DNA from: Chromera velia
Taxonomy: Eukaryota; Sar; Chromeraceae
Length of the DNA stretch: 27,500 nt
Assembly (NCBI GenBank): GCA_018398765.1
Contig: JAHBMJ010001381.1
Coordinates: 1 to 27,500, forward strand
Reading direction: 5' to 3'
Within the stretch, counting starts at the first letter, position 1. Each line of letters opens with the position of its first letter. The notes beneath the pieces are model-generated. The model was not told where the DNA came from, searched no databases, and worked only from the letters and a program-made list of their open reading frames with translations. Below, in pieces: positions 1 to 8,501 of the stretch. The position numbers were made by a program, and so were the translations under genes.

Positions 1-330
1 GCTCCCATACCCCCCCTTAATACCTAATACCTAATACACGGGTTCGGATCCACAGAATTTCAAGTTTGAATTTCTGTTGAGCCATGTTAATTGTGTGCAG
101 CCTGCTAAGCGGAATTCAGAGTGGGGCGTTGTGTGAAAGTGCACGAACCACAAGACGAAGGCCTCTGCACTTCACTTCTTGTTAATTGCACTGCAGTAGA
201 CCAGTGTCCTCGCTTGACCGTGAGTCTTGTCAAGATAGATCGAACAACAGGTCGTTTCCTTCACGGACACAGTCTTCTCAGCTCTTGTCCCTTCAAGGAG
301 TTACCAGTCATTCATCCTTCTTCTGCCACG

Positions 331-1539
331 ATGCACAAGTTTGTTGACCTGCAACTTCCCAAGAGCAAAAAGTCTCCGGGCTTCTTCTGCCCGCAAAAGC
401 ACGTGGAAGCCCCCTGGCACGCCCAGTTAGAGCGTGTTGTGGATACCACCCTTGCGAATCCTTCCTCGAGGAATCAATACACCATTGATGAGCTCATGAA
501 GGGCGCCACTCAGCCTCCGAGCACTCAGCGCCGCACGTTTGCGGTTGGCACGACCGAGCAGGTGTTCTGTGGTGGCAACACGGGGCTGTTCGGGACCGTC
601 TACCACGCGTGGGCGAACCACTGGAACCTGCGGACGTCCCCGGATGACTGGTGGCTGGCCATCGAGACTGCAGTCGCCAAGGCTGTGGACGAGCACGCAG
701 AGCACGAGAAGGTGCGAGAGCTGTTTGTGCAGGGCAAGAAAGAGAAGACGGAGATTCGCGTTGACTGCGACTCCTTCTCGATTTACGACACAGACTACAC
801 CTACCTCTTCAACGGGTTCCAGAAGGGCCTCCGACAGAACATCGCGGTTCCTGAGTACGCAGACGCGATGAGCGCTGACTTCTCCACCACCACCCCGACC
901 CAACGCATAGGGTCACAGATCGCCCTGATGAAGTCGGTACAGAAGTACTTCGACTATACTATGGGCATTTGCGGTTGTGGTGTGAAGGGCATTGAGATGC
1001 TTGGATCGGAGGCTGATTGGATCCGGTTGGGGCAGAAGCTGGCGCAGTTGCGGAAGCTCCTGGCCCCACTGGAGCCGGTGCTGCGGCTGGAGTCCCGCTT
1101 TGACTTCGCCGAGTACGTCTTCATGGGTCTCCTGAACACCTATCGGCAGGAACCTGCGGCTGCTGAGTGGTGGTCCCAGGTTTTGTACGACGACAAGGAG
1201 GTTGAGTACGGGCCTTCTGGGATGAGCATGGGCCACGTGGAGGCCTACAACGGCTGGCTGGTTCGGTTCACGACGGGACGGGAGAAGGTGAAGGCCTCGA
1301 AGCTGGCCGCTGGGGAGTATGACAAGAGTCTGTCGTGCGTCAGCTCTGTGCCTATGAAGATCGTGGATGAGGTGTACAAGAGACAGGACAACGCGACCAT
1401 GGTGGGGGGGATGTTGGGCTTCACCGTGACCAAGAGCGAGGCTAACGGGGTGGCGACGCTGCAACCGTCCCACGGTTGGTCCATGCTTCTTCTGACTGCC
1501 GACTCGTGCCTGAGGAAGCCCCCTGCGACTGGGGCATAA
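331..1539 (+). CDS. DUF4419 domain protein (single exon)
   Basis: An uninterrupted frame of 402 codons from an ATG with a purine at -3 to a TAA. The protein matches the DUF4419 family pattern in order: a Gly-Asn-rich lead followed by TVYHAWANHW, the PDDWWLAIE block, the FV.GKKE block, DFSTTTPTQRIGS, then KYFDY, the CGVKGIEMLGSEADW block and the C-terminal GHVEAYNGWLVRF segment. These correspond to the conserved 'AYN.HH', 'PDDVW', 'FSTTT', 'LLG..DW' and 'GW' signatures known from fungal and protist members. Length is close to a usual DUF4419 domain, so little else is present. The family has no established biochemical role and I assign none. The frame stays open upstream to position 109 (TAA at 106-108), so translation could begin in an upstream exon joining at the CAG ending at 119. 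The next gene is about 2.3 kb away on the other strand. Confidence 0.85.
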   Translation: MHKFVDLQLPKSKKSPGFFCPQKHVEAPWHAQLERVVDTTLANPSSRNQYTIDELMKGATQPPSTQRRTFAVGTTEQVFCGGNTGLFGTVYHAWANHWNLRTSPDDWWLAIETAVAKAVDEHAEHEKVRELFVQGKKEKTEIRVDCDSFSIYDTDYTYLFNGFQKGLRQNIAVPEYADAMSADFSTTTPTQRIGSQIALMKSVQKYFDYTMGICGCGVKGIEMLGSEADWIRLGQKLAQLRKLLAPLEPVLRLESRFDFAEYVFMGLLNTYRQEPAAAEWWSQVLYDDKEVEYGPSGMSMGHVEAYNGWLVRFTTGREKVKASKLAAGEYDKSLSCVSSVPMKIVDEVYKRQDNATMVGGMLGFTVTKSEANGVATLQPSHGWSMLLLTADSCLRKPPATGA

Positions 1540-1919
1540 AGAAAGCCGGGGGCATAATTTGAGATTGCATGGGGCGGGTGAACAGAGGCAGCAGGCTGTT
1601 TAGGCTGCATGAGCTGTGGAAAACTTCCGTGGAAGGATAATATTGGCATGATTAAGACTGCCACACAACCAGAAGCGATGGTGAGTGGCAGCGGGTTGCT
1701 ACAGCATCCTGTAGGTATTTGTCAGCCGGTAATCTCCCAAGGCCTTGGTGCGCGGTTGCATGTGAAAGTCACAGAGAGGGGCAGAATGTGAGAGACAGAG
1801 AAACAGCTAGTGTGAGGTATGGAAGAATGAGAGCAGGGAGCCAAGCAGTAGAGAAAGTGAAAGAGGGTGTCATGGTACTTCGTGCTTTTGTGTTTGTTTA
1901 AGTGTTCGTTCGCGCGTCC
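1540..1919. other. Non-coding sequence downstream of the DUF4419 gene
   Basis: No frame here shows a recognisable protein, and no AATAAA-type polyadenylation signal is visible. The short open frames are not supported by composition or motifs. It is probably the 3' UTR of the DUF4419 gene plus spacer. Confidence 0.5.
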
Positions 1920-2460
1920 CTTCGTTGATTGATCGATCCACTCGTTTTTTCATCCAGTCTTTCTTTCATTCATTCATTCATTCATTCATTCATTCATTCA
2001 TTCATTCATTCTTGATTTCCTTTCTTTCCTTCAGCTATTTTTCCTTCGTTTTTCTTGGTTCGTTCGTTCCTTCATTTCATTCATTCATTCATTCATTCAT
2101 TCATTTATTCATTCATTCTTGTTTTCCTTTCTTCCCTTCCGCCTTTTGTCCTTCTTTCCTTCGTCTTTCTTTCTTCGTTCGTTCGTTCCCTCGTTCCTTT
2201 TTTTCTTTCATTCATTCGGTCATTCTTATTTTCCTTTCTTTCCTTCCGCCTTTTGTCCTTCTTTCCTTCGTCTTTCTTCGATGGTTCGTTCGTTCGTTCG
2301 TTCGTTCGTTCGTTCGTTCGTCCGTTCGTTCTTTCTTTCTTTCTTTCTTTCTTTTCTTTCTTTCTTTCTTTCTTTCTTTCTTTCATTTATTCTTTCTTTT
2401 CCGCTTGGTTGGTTGCTTTCTGATCTAAGCCTTGCCTGCTTGCTTGCTTGCTTCATTCTT
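1920..2460. repeat. Compound pyrimidine-rich microsatellite block
   Basis: Near-pure tetranucleotide runs follow one another: (TTCA)n at about 1965-2011, (ATTC)n at about 2076-2119, (TTCG)n at about 2284-2330, then (TTTC)n at about 2329-2395 and a short (TTGC)n. A degenerate unit (cctttctttccttc plus cgtctttctt) recurs between them at about 2125-2175 and 2230-2280. This suggests local duplication as well as slippage. Open frames across the block on both strands are Ser/Phe/Ile-rich or Lys/Glu/Arg-rich repeats with no protein character. Confidence 0.95.
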
Positions 2461-2965
2461 TGCTTTCTTATTTGTGTGTTTTGCAATTTGCTGCAACGTT
2501 GCGAATGCTGGCGGCAAAGAAAGCTCGCTTTTCTTGCTGGCCACTTCCCCGCACGTGTATGTTCACCCTGTAATTTTCTAAGTGTTCTCTGTCCGGTGAA
2601 GTGTTGTCGCGTGACTGCTGTACGCGTGTAGCTTTATAGAAACAGGGCCACAATATGAAATTTAATAATAATGAAAAGAACCAAGGATCGAGAGAGTAGA
2701 TTATGCCCATTAGGAGCCCATTATGCGTTGCATACAGACTATATGATACAGTATGCTTTAGAGTATGCTACCGAGTCCGGTGCGTCTCGGGCAGGCTCCT
2801 GGGTATTATATCGTATAATAGTAGGCTGAGATCGAGGATTGGTAACTTCAACACCTTCTTTTACTGTTGTGTAAGTTTTACATGGTATGAAGTAGTATGA
2901 GGCTTCTAGCTCAGCAAGTTTTAGAGTATCAAATGATTCTATTGATGTTTGTGACTTAAGTTTAT
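2461..2965. other. Non-coding spacer, partly AT-rich
   Basis: Unique sequence between the microsatellite block and the MITE. I see no conserved protein motif, RNA gene or splice-bounded exon. AT content rises from about 2640 onward. Confidence 0.5.
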
Positions 2966-3179
2966 CTAGGCTCCCCATACGTAAAAAAATAAAAAAGTTA
3001 ATTGCTCAAAATCGCTTTTACTTTTTATTTTTTTTTATATTTTTTTGAAGCAGACACTTCAACTTTGAAGCCTAAAGCTCAGTTGACGCATAAAAATAAA
3101 AAATAAAAAAAACTAATTCAAGTTTTGGCCCACATTTATTTATTTATTTTTTTACGTATGGGGAGCCTAGAAGTTTATC
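2958..3179. repeat. Target-site duplication flanking the MITE
   Basis: The copies aagtttatc at 2958-2966 and 3171-3179 are identical. They flank the inverted-repeat element directly, with the last C of the left copy shared with the element terminus. Identity of both copies and both TIRs suggests a fairly recent insertion. Confidence 0.85.
2966..3170. mobile_element. MITE (short non-autonomous DNA transposon) with TIRs and TSD
   Basis: The left end at 2966 begins ctaggctccccatacgt followed by seven A, a T and three A. The right end at 3143-3170 is its exact reverse complement, giving 28 bp of perfect terminal inverted repeat around a 205-bp element. The element is flanked by direct copies of aagtttat at 2958-2965 and 3171-3178. 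The next base, C, also matches on both sides, so the duplication reads as 8 bp, or as 9 bp if the terminal C is counted with it. The interior is almost pure A/T and partly self-complementary, with no coding capacity. An 8-bp duplication suggests a hAT-type source and 9 bp a Mutator-type source. The CTAGG terminus is not the CAG typical of hAT, so I leave the superfamily open. Confidence 0.9.
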
Positions 3180-3840
3180 ATAGAGATGATTGAATCTGCT
3201 TGTTATCGGTCAATGAAAGTTCTTTGTACTGAGCCTTTCAGTCAGTGTTTCAACAACGATGACGGCCGGGGCAGTCCTGGCGGGCCGGGAAGGTTTCGGC
3301 CGATGCTTCCCGTCTAGGTGAAGCAAATCCTAAACGGTATAACCCGATATAACCCGACCTCCGACGGTGGTCCACGGGCATGCAAAACCCGGAACATCAA
3401 TGCTATACTATATTTCGTCTAGCCTAGCGTCTAGCGTAGCCTAGAGCACAGCTTGTAAGCTGGCTGAAGCCTCGATTACTTGCATGCTAGCAGTAGTTAG
3501 CAGCCATAAACATGCAATTCAAGATGAAAAGGGGTAACTAGACTGCTTGTCGGGCAACTAGTGATGACCTAAGAAATCTGCGATAAACGTCCCTACCTAG
3601 CATCCATACGGTCTGGGAAAAAATTCGTGATATCATTCGTCAATTACTTAGCGAACTCGATATCATATCCTATCTTTATTGTACCTATGATCGACTGAGA
3701 CTAAACAATGCCCACTAGAAATAAAAAGCCGAGACACAAGTGAAATTACAAGCGAAACTGATACTGCGGCTGCGCGGAGCATTTCGACATATCAGAGTCT
3801 CATTCAGCGTCGGTCATCGCCTATAAGATGGGCCAGACAG
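3180..3840. other. Intergenic sequence, no gene seen
   Basis: A GC-rich patch at about 3260-3320 is followed by mixed sequence with small local repeats: tataacccga twice at about 3340-3357, and ctagc(c/g)tag words at about 3418-3445. No exon, RNA gene or transposon end is recognisable. The part nearest 3841 would hold the 3' end of the minus-strand Crinkler/RHS-like transcript. Confidence 0.45.
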
Positions 3841-5240
3841 TCAACTAGACCTATGAAACCAGTTGAATGGGGCAGCTGATGCCAAACTGTGTCCCAGCAG
3901 CTCGGCAATTTTGTCGTCAGGTGGCACAATCGATGAGTCGTGCTGCGACTGGTATTTCTGCTTACCGCGAAGCCACACTGCATGTTGGACATCGACGGGA
4001 AAGTTCTTCAGGGGAGGATTCTGGTCCCCTTCCTTGCACTGGTAACCCCAGGTCTCGATTTTTTTGAGATCAGGTGTGCAAGAGCCGATGAACAGGTCGT
4101 ATTTCGCAAATCTGGCCTTCACAGGGAGAACCAGAAATCCGATCCGCCCACGAAAAGTGTTCGGGCCGTTCTGTACTCGTTTCTTCATCTCCTCCCTCAA
4201 TTCCTCTTTACTGAACGTTTCACCATACAGACGGATCACACCCCCGAAGCTCTGCAGATTGCTAGGCGCCAGGTTCTTGATGTCAGGGCATGGCTGCAGG
4301 CGGCTCCACGGCACCCCGACCGAAAGGCCTAGGAGACGGAGTCCCAGTGCCGCAGCAATCACGGCCTCCCAAGCCTTTCCATCGCCCTCATTTGCAGACC
4401 TCAAGCGATCCAAGGCCAGTGCCAATTCATGCACGTCAGCATCGTTCACCCCTGCTCCTTCGCACTGCTTCAGCATCTCTGAAAGGAAAACTGGCGCAAT
4501 GGCGACCGTCTGGTTTCGGTCGACGTCGAAAAATTTTTGCCACCCGAGCAGCGAATCGTCTCTGGGACGTGTTCCCTCCCGGACGATTTGTAAGAGCTCC
4601 TTGAGCCAGGACTTCCAGCCATCAGCACTTTGAGGTGCCCCTTCGGCATCTCTAACAAACCTGGCAGGCTCGGTGTTCTCCACTTTCCGGGAGACAAGGA
4701 GACCAGGGGAGCGGCCGAAGTACGCCACCTCAGCTCGTGTCGTGGCCCCTACGGCTTCTGCGTCCTCCCATCGCTCCAGCAGGGGCAGAGGGTGAACGCT
4801 CACTTGTCGTTCCGCGCCTGTACCCGAGAGGAGCTGCTCTACACGTGCAATTTCCACAGATGTGGTGAAGATGTGCGTGCTGAAGACGTAGAGTCGGCCT
4901 GCCGGCAGCGTAAACTCATTCTTCAGGAAAGCATAGAAGTGCTCGACACCACTACGGTAGACTTCCTCGTCGCGCTTCTTCAACTGGGCAGCCAGATCGA
5001 AGACCGCGTTCAGCTCGTCAAGAAGCAGCAGACAGGGTTTCTCGGAGAGATGCTTCTCTAAGAGCCCTCTGGGAACGTTGTGCTGCAACCGCCAAGAAGC
5101 GAACTTTTTTCCCTGTTTCTGCTCCGGCTTGAGCAATGCCCAAGTGATCCGCGTCAAAAGGCAATCCAACAGCGTGGTTGCACCTCCCTTCCTTTCACTT
5201 CCTCTTTCTCTTCTGGTGATATCTCCGTCCCATCTTTCCC
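3841..5240 (-). pseudogene. Walker B / nuclease-like part, out of frame with the Walker A exon
   Basis: This frame opens just after a TGA near 5280 and runs to 3841. It has no ATG start near its beginning, so it is a continuation rather than a separate gene. Its first clearly family-like residues (LLDCLLTRITWALL) correspond to the segment that normally follows the SFNG strand of the Walker A exon. That exon instead reads on to a TGA at 5154-5156. The two frames differ as if one base were lost, or two gained, in the purine-rich stretch at about 5170-5220. No GT-AG intron of reasonable length restores the frame there; the only phase-compatible pair I find is 11 nt. Confidence 0.7.
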
Positions 5241-6747
5241 GTTGAAAGAGACGAAAATGGCGCTCTCAAACTTCCTGGCTAGCTCTTTTAGGGCCCGCGT
5301 CTTTCCGCCGCGACTGAAACGGACAATTGCTACCGGCATCGCCATTCCCTGAGTCTCTGGCTTCACCTTCTCTCGCTCGATGTCCTCATACGCCTGTAGC
5401 AGCCATTCTGTGGGCACAAATGGCGTATCGTCAATATCCAAGAGCGTTGGTTTGATCCTGCTGTCGTTGATGGGCAAGAGCGCGTCAGCCTCCACCTCCA
5501 AAGCCGGCGAGTCTAGTCGTCTCCTCTTTGCCAATCTGTCTGCATGCACACATAGACAGACACCACTCAGGCACACGCGACCGCAAGGCGGAGGGCCAGA
5601 CCTCGTCCTGAACCACGGACGCACGTGAATCCGACCATGAAGCTTAGCGGAACGACGCGATAGATCCACGCACGAGCACGGACATGCGCAAACCCGAGAG
5701 GACGAACGGCCAGACGTCTTGACGCAGGCACATACGCACTTCTCTCACGGCACGCATGCACGCTGCCTGACGGTTCCGTCCCACCACCGCACAGCCTTAA
5801 TCTAGAAAAAATACAGAAAAAATACAGAAAAAAAACCGCATGCACGCTGCCTGACGGTTCCGTCCCACCACCGCACAGCCGGACACGATCACACACAGCA
5901 CGCGTCTACAGAAATGGAGAAGTCGAATGTATCATGGAGAATTTCTACTTCGAACTGGGTAGGACTCATAGCTCGAGACCCTTCCCGCCTGACTTCACGC
6001 ACGGCGTTTCCGCGGCCATCCATACAGCACGCACGTGCACTTCAATCTGGAGATGCAGTCCCAGCCAGACGACACACGCCACTTCAATCTAAAGGAATGG
6101 AGATCTCGAATGTATGATGGAGAAATTTTCGCTTGGCCGCAGTCGATCTTCAGGCACACACGTGAACGAGCACCAGGCACACACGAAGATCCAATCCAAC
6201 CAGCCAGGTGTCGGAAGAGAGAAACCACGGATGCAATCGACGTTCAGCCACCCAGACACACACGAAGATCCAGTCCGACCAGCCAAGCGGATCGCACAGG
6301 GAAATACAGAAAAAATACCAAAAAAATACAGAAAAATACAGAAAAATGCTGGAAGGAGAACTTTTGGGGCGGACAACGTGCACGGGGACTTCAGGGATGA
6401 CTGCCTGCGTTCACTGACCGGAGCTGGCGGAGGCCTGCTGCTGCTTCTCGACGAGAAGGAGGTCCCTCAGCTGCTTCTCCTTCTTCCTCAGCTGCTTCAG
6501 CTCGTCCCTCAGCTGCTTCTTGGACAGGTCGGCATCATGATAAGCTTCGGTTCGATGTTCGTTCCGGGCAACGGCCCTCAAATTCTTCTCCACCTTCTGG
6601 ATCTCCCCCTTCACCTCCTCGATCTCTCTCTCGACCTTCCCGATGCTCTCCTCCACTGTTCCGCTGCCAAGTGCCGCCTTCACCTGCGGGCTCTCCGGCT
6701 TCTCCGTCGCGATCTCCCCCCTCATCCCGTCAACCTCAGTCTGTCCG
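3841..6747 (-). CDS. Crinkler/RHS-like P-loop NTPase with PD-(D/E)xK-like C-terminus (frame broken)
   Basis: Read on the minus strand as exons 6747-6419 (coiled coil), 5539 to about 5170-5220 (Walker A) and onward to a TGA at 3841 (Walker B and C-terminal domain). The donor GTCAGT at 6418 and the acceptor tgcatgcag ending at 5540 join the frame exactly (phase 1). The Walker A segment reads RFSRGGKTRAL, the SRGGKTRaL form diagnostic of the Crinkler/RHS NTPase class, followed by FVSFNG. The Walker B segment is CLLLLDELN, followed by the sensor-like VFSTHIFTT strand. Near the C-terminus KYDLFIGS and YQCKEG supply the Asp and Gln-x-Lys of a PD-(D/E)xK-like nuclease fold. Known family members combine these modules and derive from transposons; some act as nucleus-targeted effectors. 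The role here is unknown. The assembled sequence needs a one-base shift between Walker A and B, so it is a pseudogene or carries a sequence error. An in-frame ATG at 6725 could start it if the upstream exons are separate. Confidence 0.75.
5154..5539 (-). CDS. Walker A exon of the Crinkler/RHS-like gene
   Basis: The exon begins after the acceptor tgcatgcag (minus strand) and reads DRLAKRRRLDSP, a basic stretch that could act as a nuclear localisation signal. A linker follows (DDTPFVPTEWLLQAYEDIERE), then VAIVRFSRGGKTRALKELARKF with the invariant Gly-Lys-Thr, then FVSFNG. The start at 5539 is preferred because the incoming phase from the coiled-coil exon fits. Reading further upstream in this frame passes through intron-like sequence. 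The frame ends at TGA 5154-5156 as a result of the shift described for this gene. Confidence 0.75.
5540..6418 (-). other. Intron of the Crinkler/RHS-like gene, containing a degenerate repeat array
   Basis: Bounded on the minus strand by GTCAGT (6418) and tgcatgcag (5540). It is much longer than the neighbouring introns (34-195 bp for most) because it holds repeats: a perfect 44-bp direct repeat at 5753-5796 and 5837-5880, imperfect pairs at 5914-5948/6097-6132 and 6179-6208/6258-6287, and two runs of a tacagaaaaa unit at about 5811-5835 and 6303-6344. Spacings of 79-84 bp suggest an old tandem array of units of roughly 80 bp. Confidence 0.6.
5753..5880. repeat. Perfect 44-bp direct repeat
   Basis: The copies at 5753-5796 and 5837-5880 are identical, each starting cgcatgcacgctgcc and ending ccgcacagcc. 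They are separated by 40 bp containing the A-rich tacagaaaaa words. The same A-rich word recurs at 6303-6344, next to the second imperfect repeat pair. Confidence 0.95.
6419..6747 (-). CDS. Coiled-coil exon of the Crinkler/RHS-like gene
   Basis: A heptad-rich helix is encoded: IGKVEREIEEVKGEIQKVEK, then a short linker, then LRDELKQLRKKEKQLRDLLL and a Gln/Ser tail. The KVE/EIEEVKGEI and LRKKEKQLRD words are characteristic of the coiled coils found in front of Crinkler-type NTPases in protists. The first in-frame ATG is 6725. The frame is open upstream to a TGA near 6826, and an acceptor ending at 6748 would link it to the exon upstream in the right phase. The exon ends at 6419 before GTCAGT. 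Confidence 0.7.
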
Positions 6748-6794
6748 CTCTGTGCACCCGCCAAGAACAGCTTTTCGACGGGCCAGGCTTGGAC

Positions 6795-8501
6795 TCCGTT
6801 CCACTCCCCTTCCCCATCCCGTCAGTAATCCCCCCACTCCCCTCCTGGGCCAGTGACGCCGTGAACCTGGCAGCCCTTCGCGTGGGAAAGATTGACGGGT
6901 AAGCAACATTTGGCCCAGGTGTCAAAGGCTTGTAGAGAAAGCCGCCGACACTCCGCAAGAGAACGCACAGCACCAAGAAGAGAGCCAGCCTCGTCCCTCT
7001 CTGGTCCACCGTGCGACCAGGCCCGGCAGCGGCCGCACCGTTCCCATTGTACGCATGAGCGAGCCGGTTCTTCGTCTTCTTCGACAGCGCCCGCTCTGCA
7101 CCACGCAGGCAGTCAGCAATGACGGGATGCAGGCAAAATGGGGAGGGAGACAAGCAGGAGAGGTAGAGAGCCGGAAAGTGGCCAACAAAACGCGAGGACC
7201 TACTGCCGAGGATCGATCAGACCGCGGACGCAAACTGACTCTTGCATGAAGTCTGAACGGCTGCCGACCAACGGACGGAAATGTACCGACCTGCGGCAAC
7301 GCCGGGGTCCGCTCCACCGTGGCGCTCCTCAAACGGCTCGCCCCGCACACCGTCGCAGAAGTGCTGCACAGAGAAGAAAGAAGCTCAGCGTGCAAGGCAA
7401 GAGCGCAGGCCGGACGCAGCAGAGACAAGAGGAGGAAGTCGCCGACTCACCGTGGTCTGGAGCTCCGATGCCAGGTTCGCGGCACAGCCATCACGCCCAC
7501 CCAGAAGCTGCTCGAGACCTGCAAGCAGGTAAAACAAGAGACGGTCAAAGAGCCAGAAAGGTTCTCGACAGGCAAGCGGAAATGAGACTAGAGAATGGGT
7601 GCAGGGAGGCTCGACTCGTCTCCGATACGACGCGCCCCCCCCGAACAGCCCTCGGCCAGGACCGCCACCTCCAGGACGGCCATGAGCTCCCCTGGGGCTC
7701 CCGACAACTGCAGGAAAAAAGGGCAGAATTGAACTCACGGAGACAGCCAGAAAGAACGAAAACAGACGGAGAGAGGCGGGGCGAAAACGAGCGGAGACCT
7801 ACAGAGGGGGAAAAGCACAGAAGAGCAGGACCCGATACAAGAGAACTGTGCGATTGGAAGCTGAAGAATCCTGCTGTGCTCTCTTGCGTTTTCCATCGCG
7901 GGTCTGCTCGGCCAGACTGCCAAAGCTAAAGGGCCTGGGTGTACTCTACGTCTTTTTTCCCCCGTTTCTTCGGCCAGACTGAAAAAAGCCAACTGAAGGA
8001 AGAAAACGGACCTGCCGACGTACTGTCGTCCTGTTGGAGGGAAACCCGCACCCTCACGCGCTCCTTGGACTCCGACTGTCCGCCCCGCAGGTGCACCAAG
8101 CCGCCTGAGCGAGACGGGGCAGACGCAGAAAACACAAGAATCCTTGCGAGCTTCGATTCCTCGCAGGAGAAAGAAAAACCGAGAAAAGCGGAACAACATT
8201 CCAGACAGACATTCCCGCATCGACTGCATGGCTGTACAAAGAACAAGAGGTCATGCGGCAAAAACGCGAAGACAGACCTCTCAAGTTCCCTTCGTCAGCT
8301 CCCGCTTTGCCCGCTCTGCTCTGGATCTTCGCACCTGAAAAGAGAAGAGATCGAAGGAGACTTCATACCTGCACGGCTCGACGCTAGATGCGCCCGGATG
8401 TTGGAAACTGTATCGAGACTCTCTCGTCCACACAACAGCGTGTACAGCACCACAATTACCGTCCCTCGGCTCTGACTGCAGCCCACGCGACACACATGCA
8501 T
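6795..8501 (-). CDS. Multi-exon gene or 5' half of the Crinkler/RHS-like gene, unknown function
   Basis: Nine exons chain on the minus strand with compatible phases throughout: 8501-8369 (ATG start), 8334-8278, 8231-8058, 7978-7950, 7916-7839, 7707-7629, 7518-7451, 7363-7291 and 7095-6795. The clearest signals are gtgagtcggc (7450) with tctctgtgcag (ending 7364), gtgaggg (8057) with cttttttcag (ending 7979), and cctgcag (ending 7708). Exon bodies are less pyrimidine-rich than the introns. The product has a possible N-terminal anchor (RGTVIVVLYTLL), a segment MAVLEVAVLAEGC, and a clear hydrophobic helix LALFLVLCVLLRSVGGFLY before a Pro-rich stretch. I recognise no domain. A 47-bp intron (6794-6748) would fuse it in frame to the coiled-coil exon. 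An alternative first exon starts at ATG 8644, but its phase does not fit. Confidence 0.45.
8335..8368 (-). other. 34-bp mini-intron (predicted)
   Basis: On the minus strand the segment runs from gtatgaag to ctcttttcag and is pyrimidine-rich before the AG. Removing it keeps the frame open between the first and second predicted exons (phase 1 on both sides). Another candidate of similar size (33 bp) lies at 7949-7917. Confidence 0.45.

Noticed and set aside
121-330. GTG start at 121 for the DUF4419 gene
   Set aside because: GTG initiation is not expected in a nuclear gene. ATG 331 is the first in-frame ATG, and everything recognisable in the family lies after it.
913-1473. Long open frames antisense to the DUF4419 gene (also 427-903)
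   Set aside because: They mirror the codon structure of the real gene. Their products are low-complexity Arg/Leu/His-rich sequences without motifs.
1920-2400. CRISPR-like regular repeats here and at 18143-18305
   Set aside because: The repeats are uninterrupted tetranucleotides without unique spacers, and the genome is eukaryotic.
1925-2631. Ser/Phe-rich and Lys/Glu/Arg-rich open frames on both strands
   Set aside because: They are translations of TTTC, TTCG and TTCA microsatellites, not proteins.
3863-5352. Several plus-strand open frames of 60-190 codons
   Set aside because: They lie opposite the Crinkler/RHS-like gene, whose motifs are clear on the minus strand.
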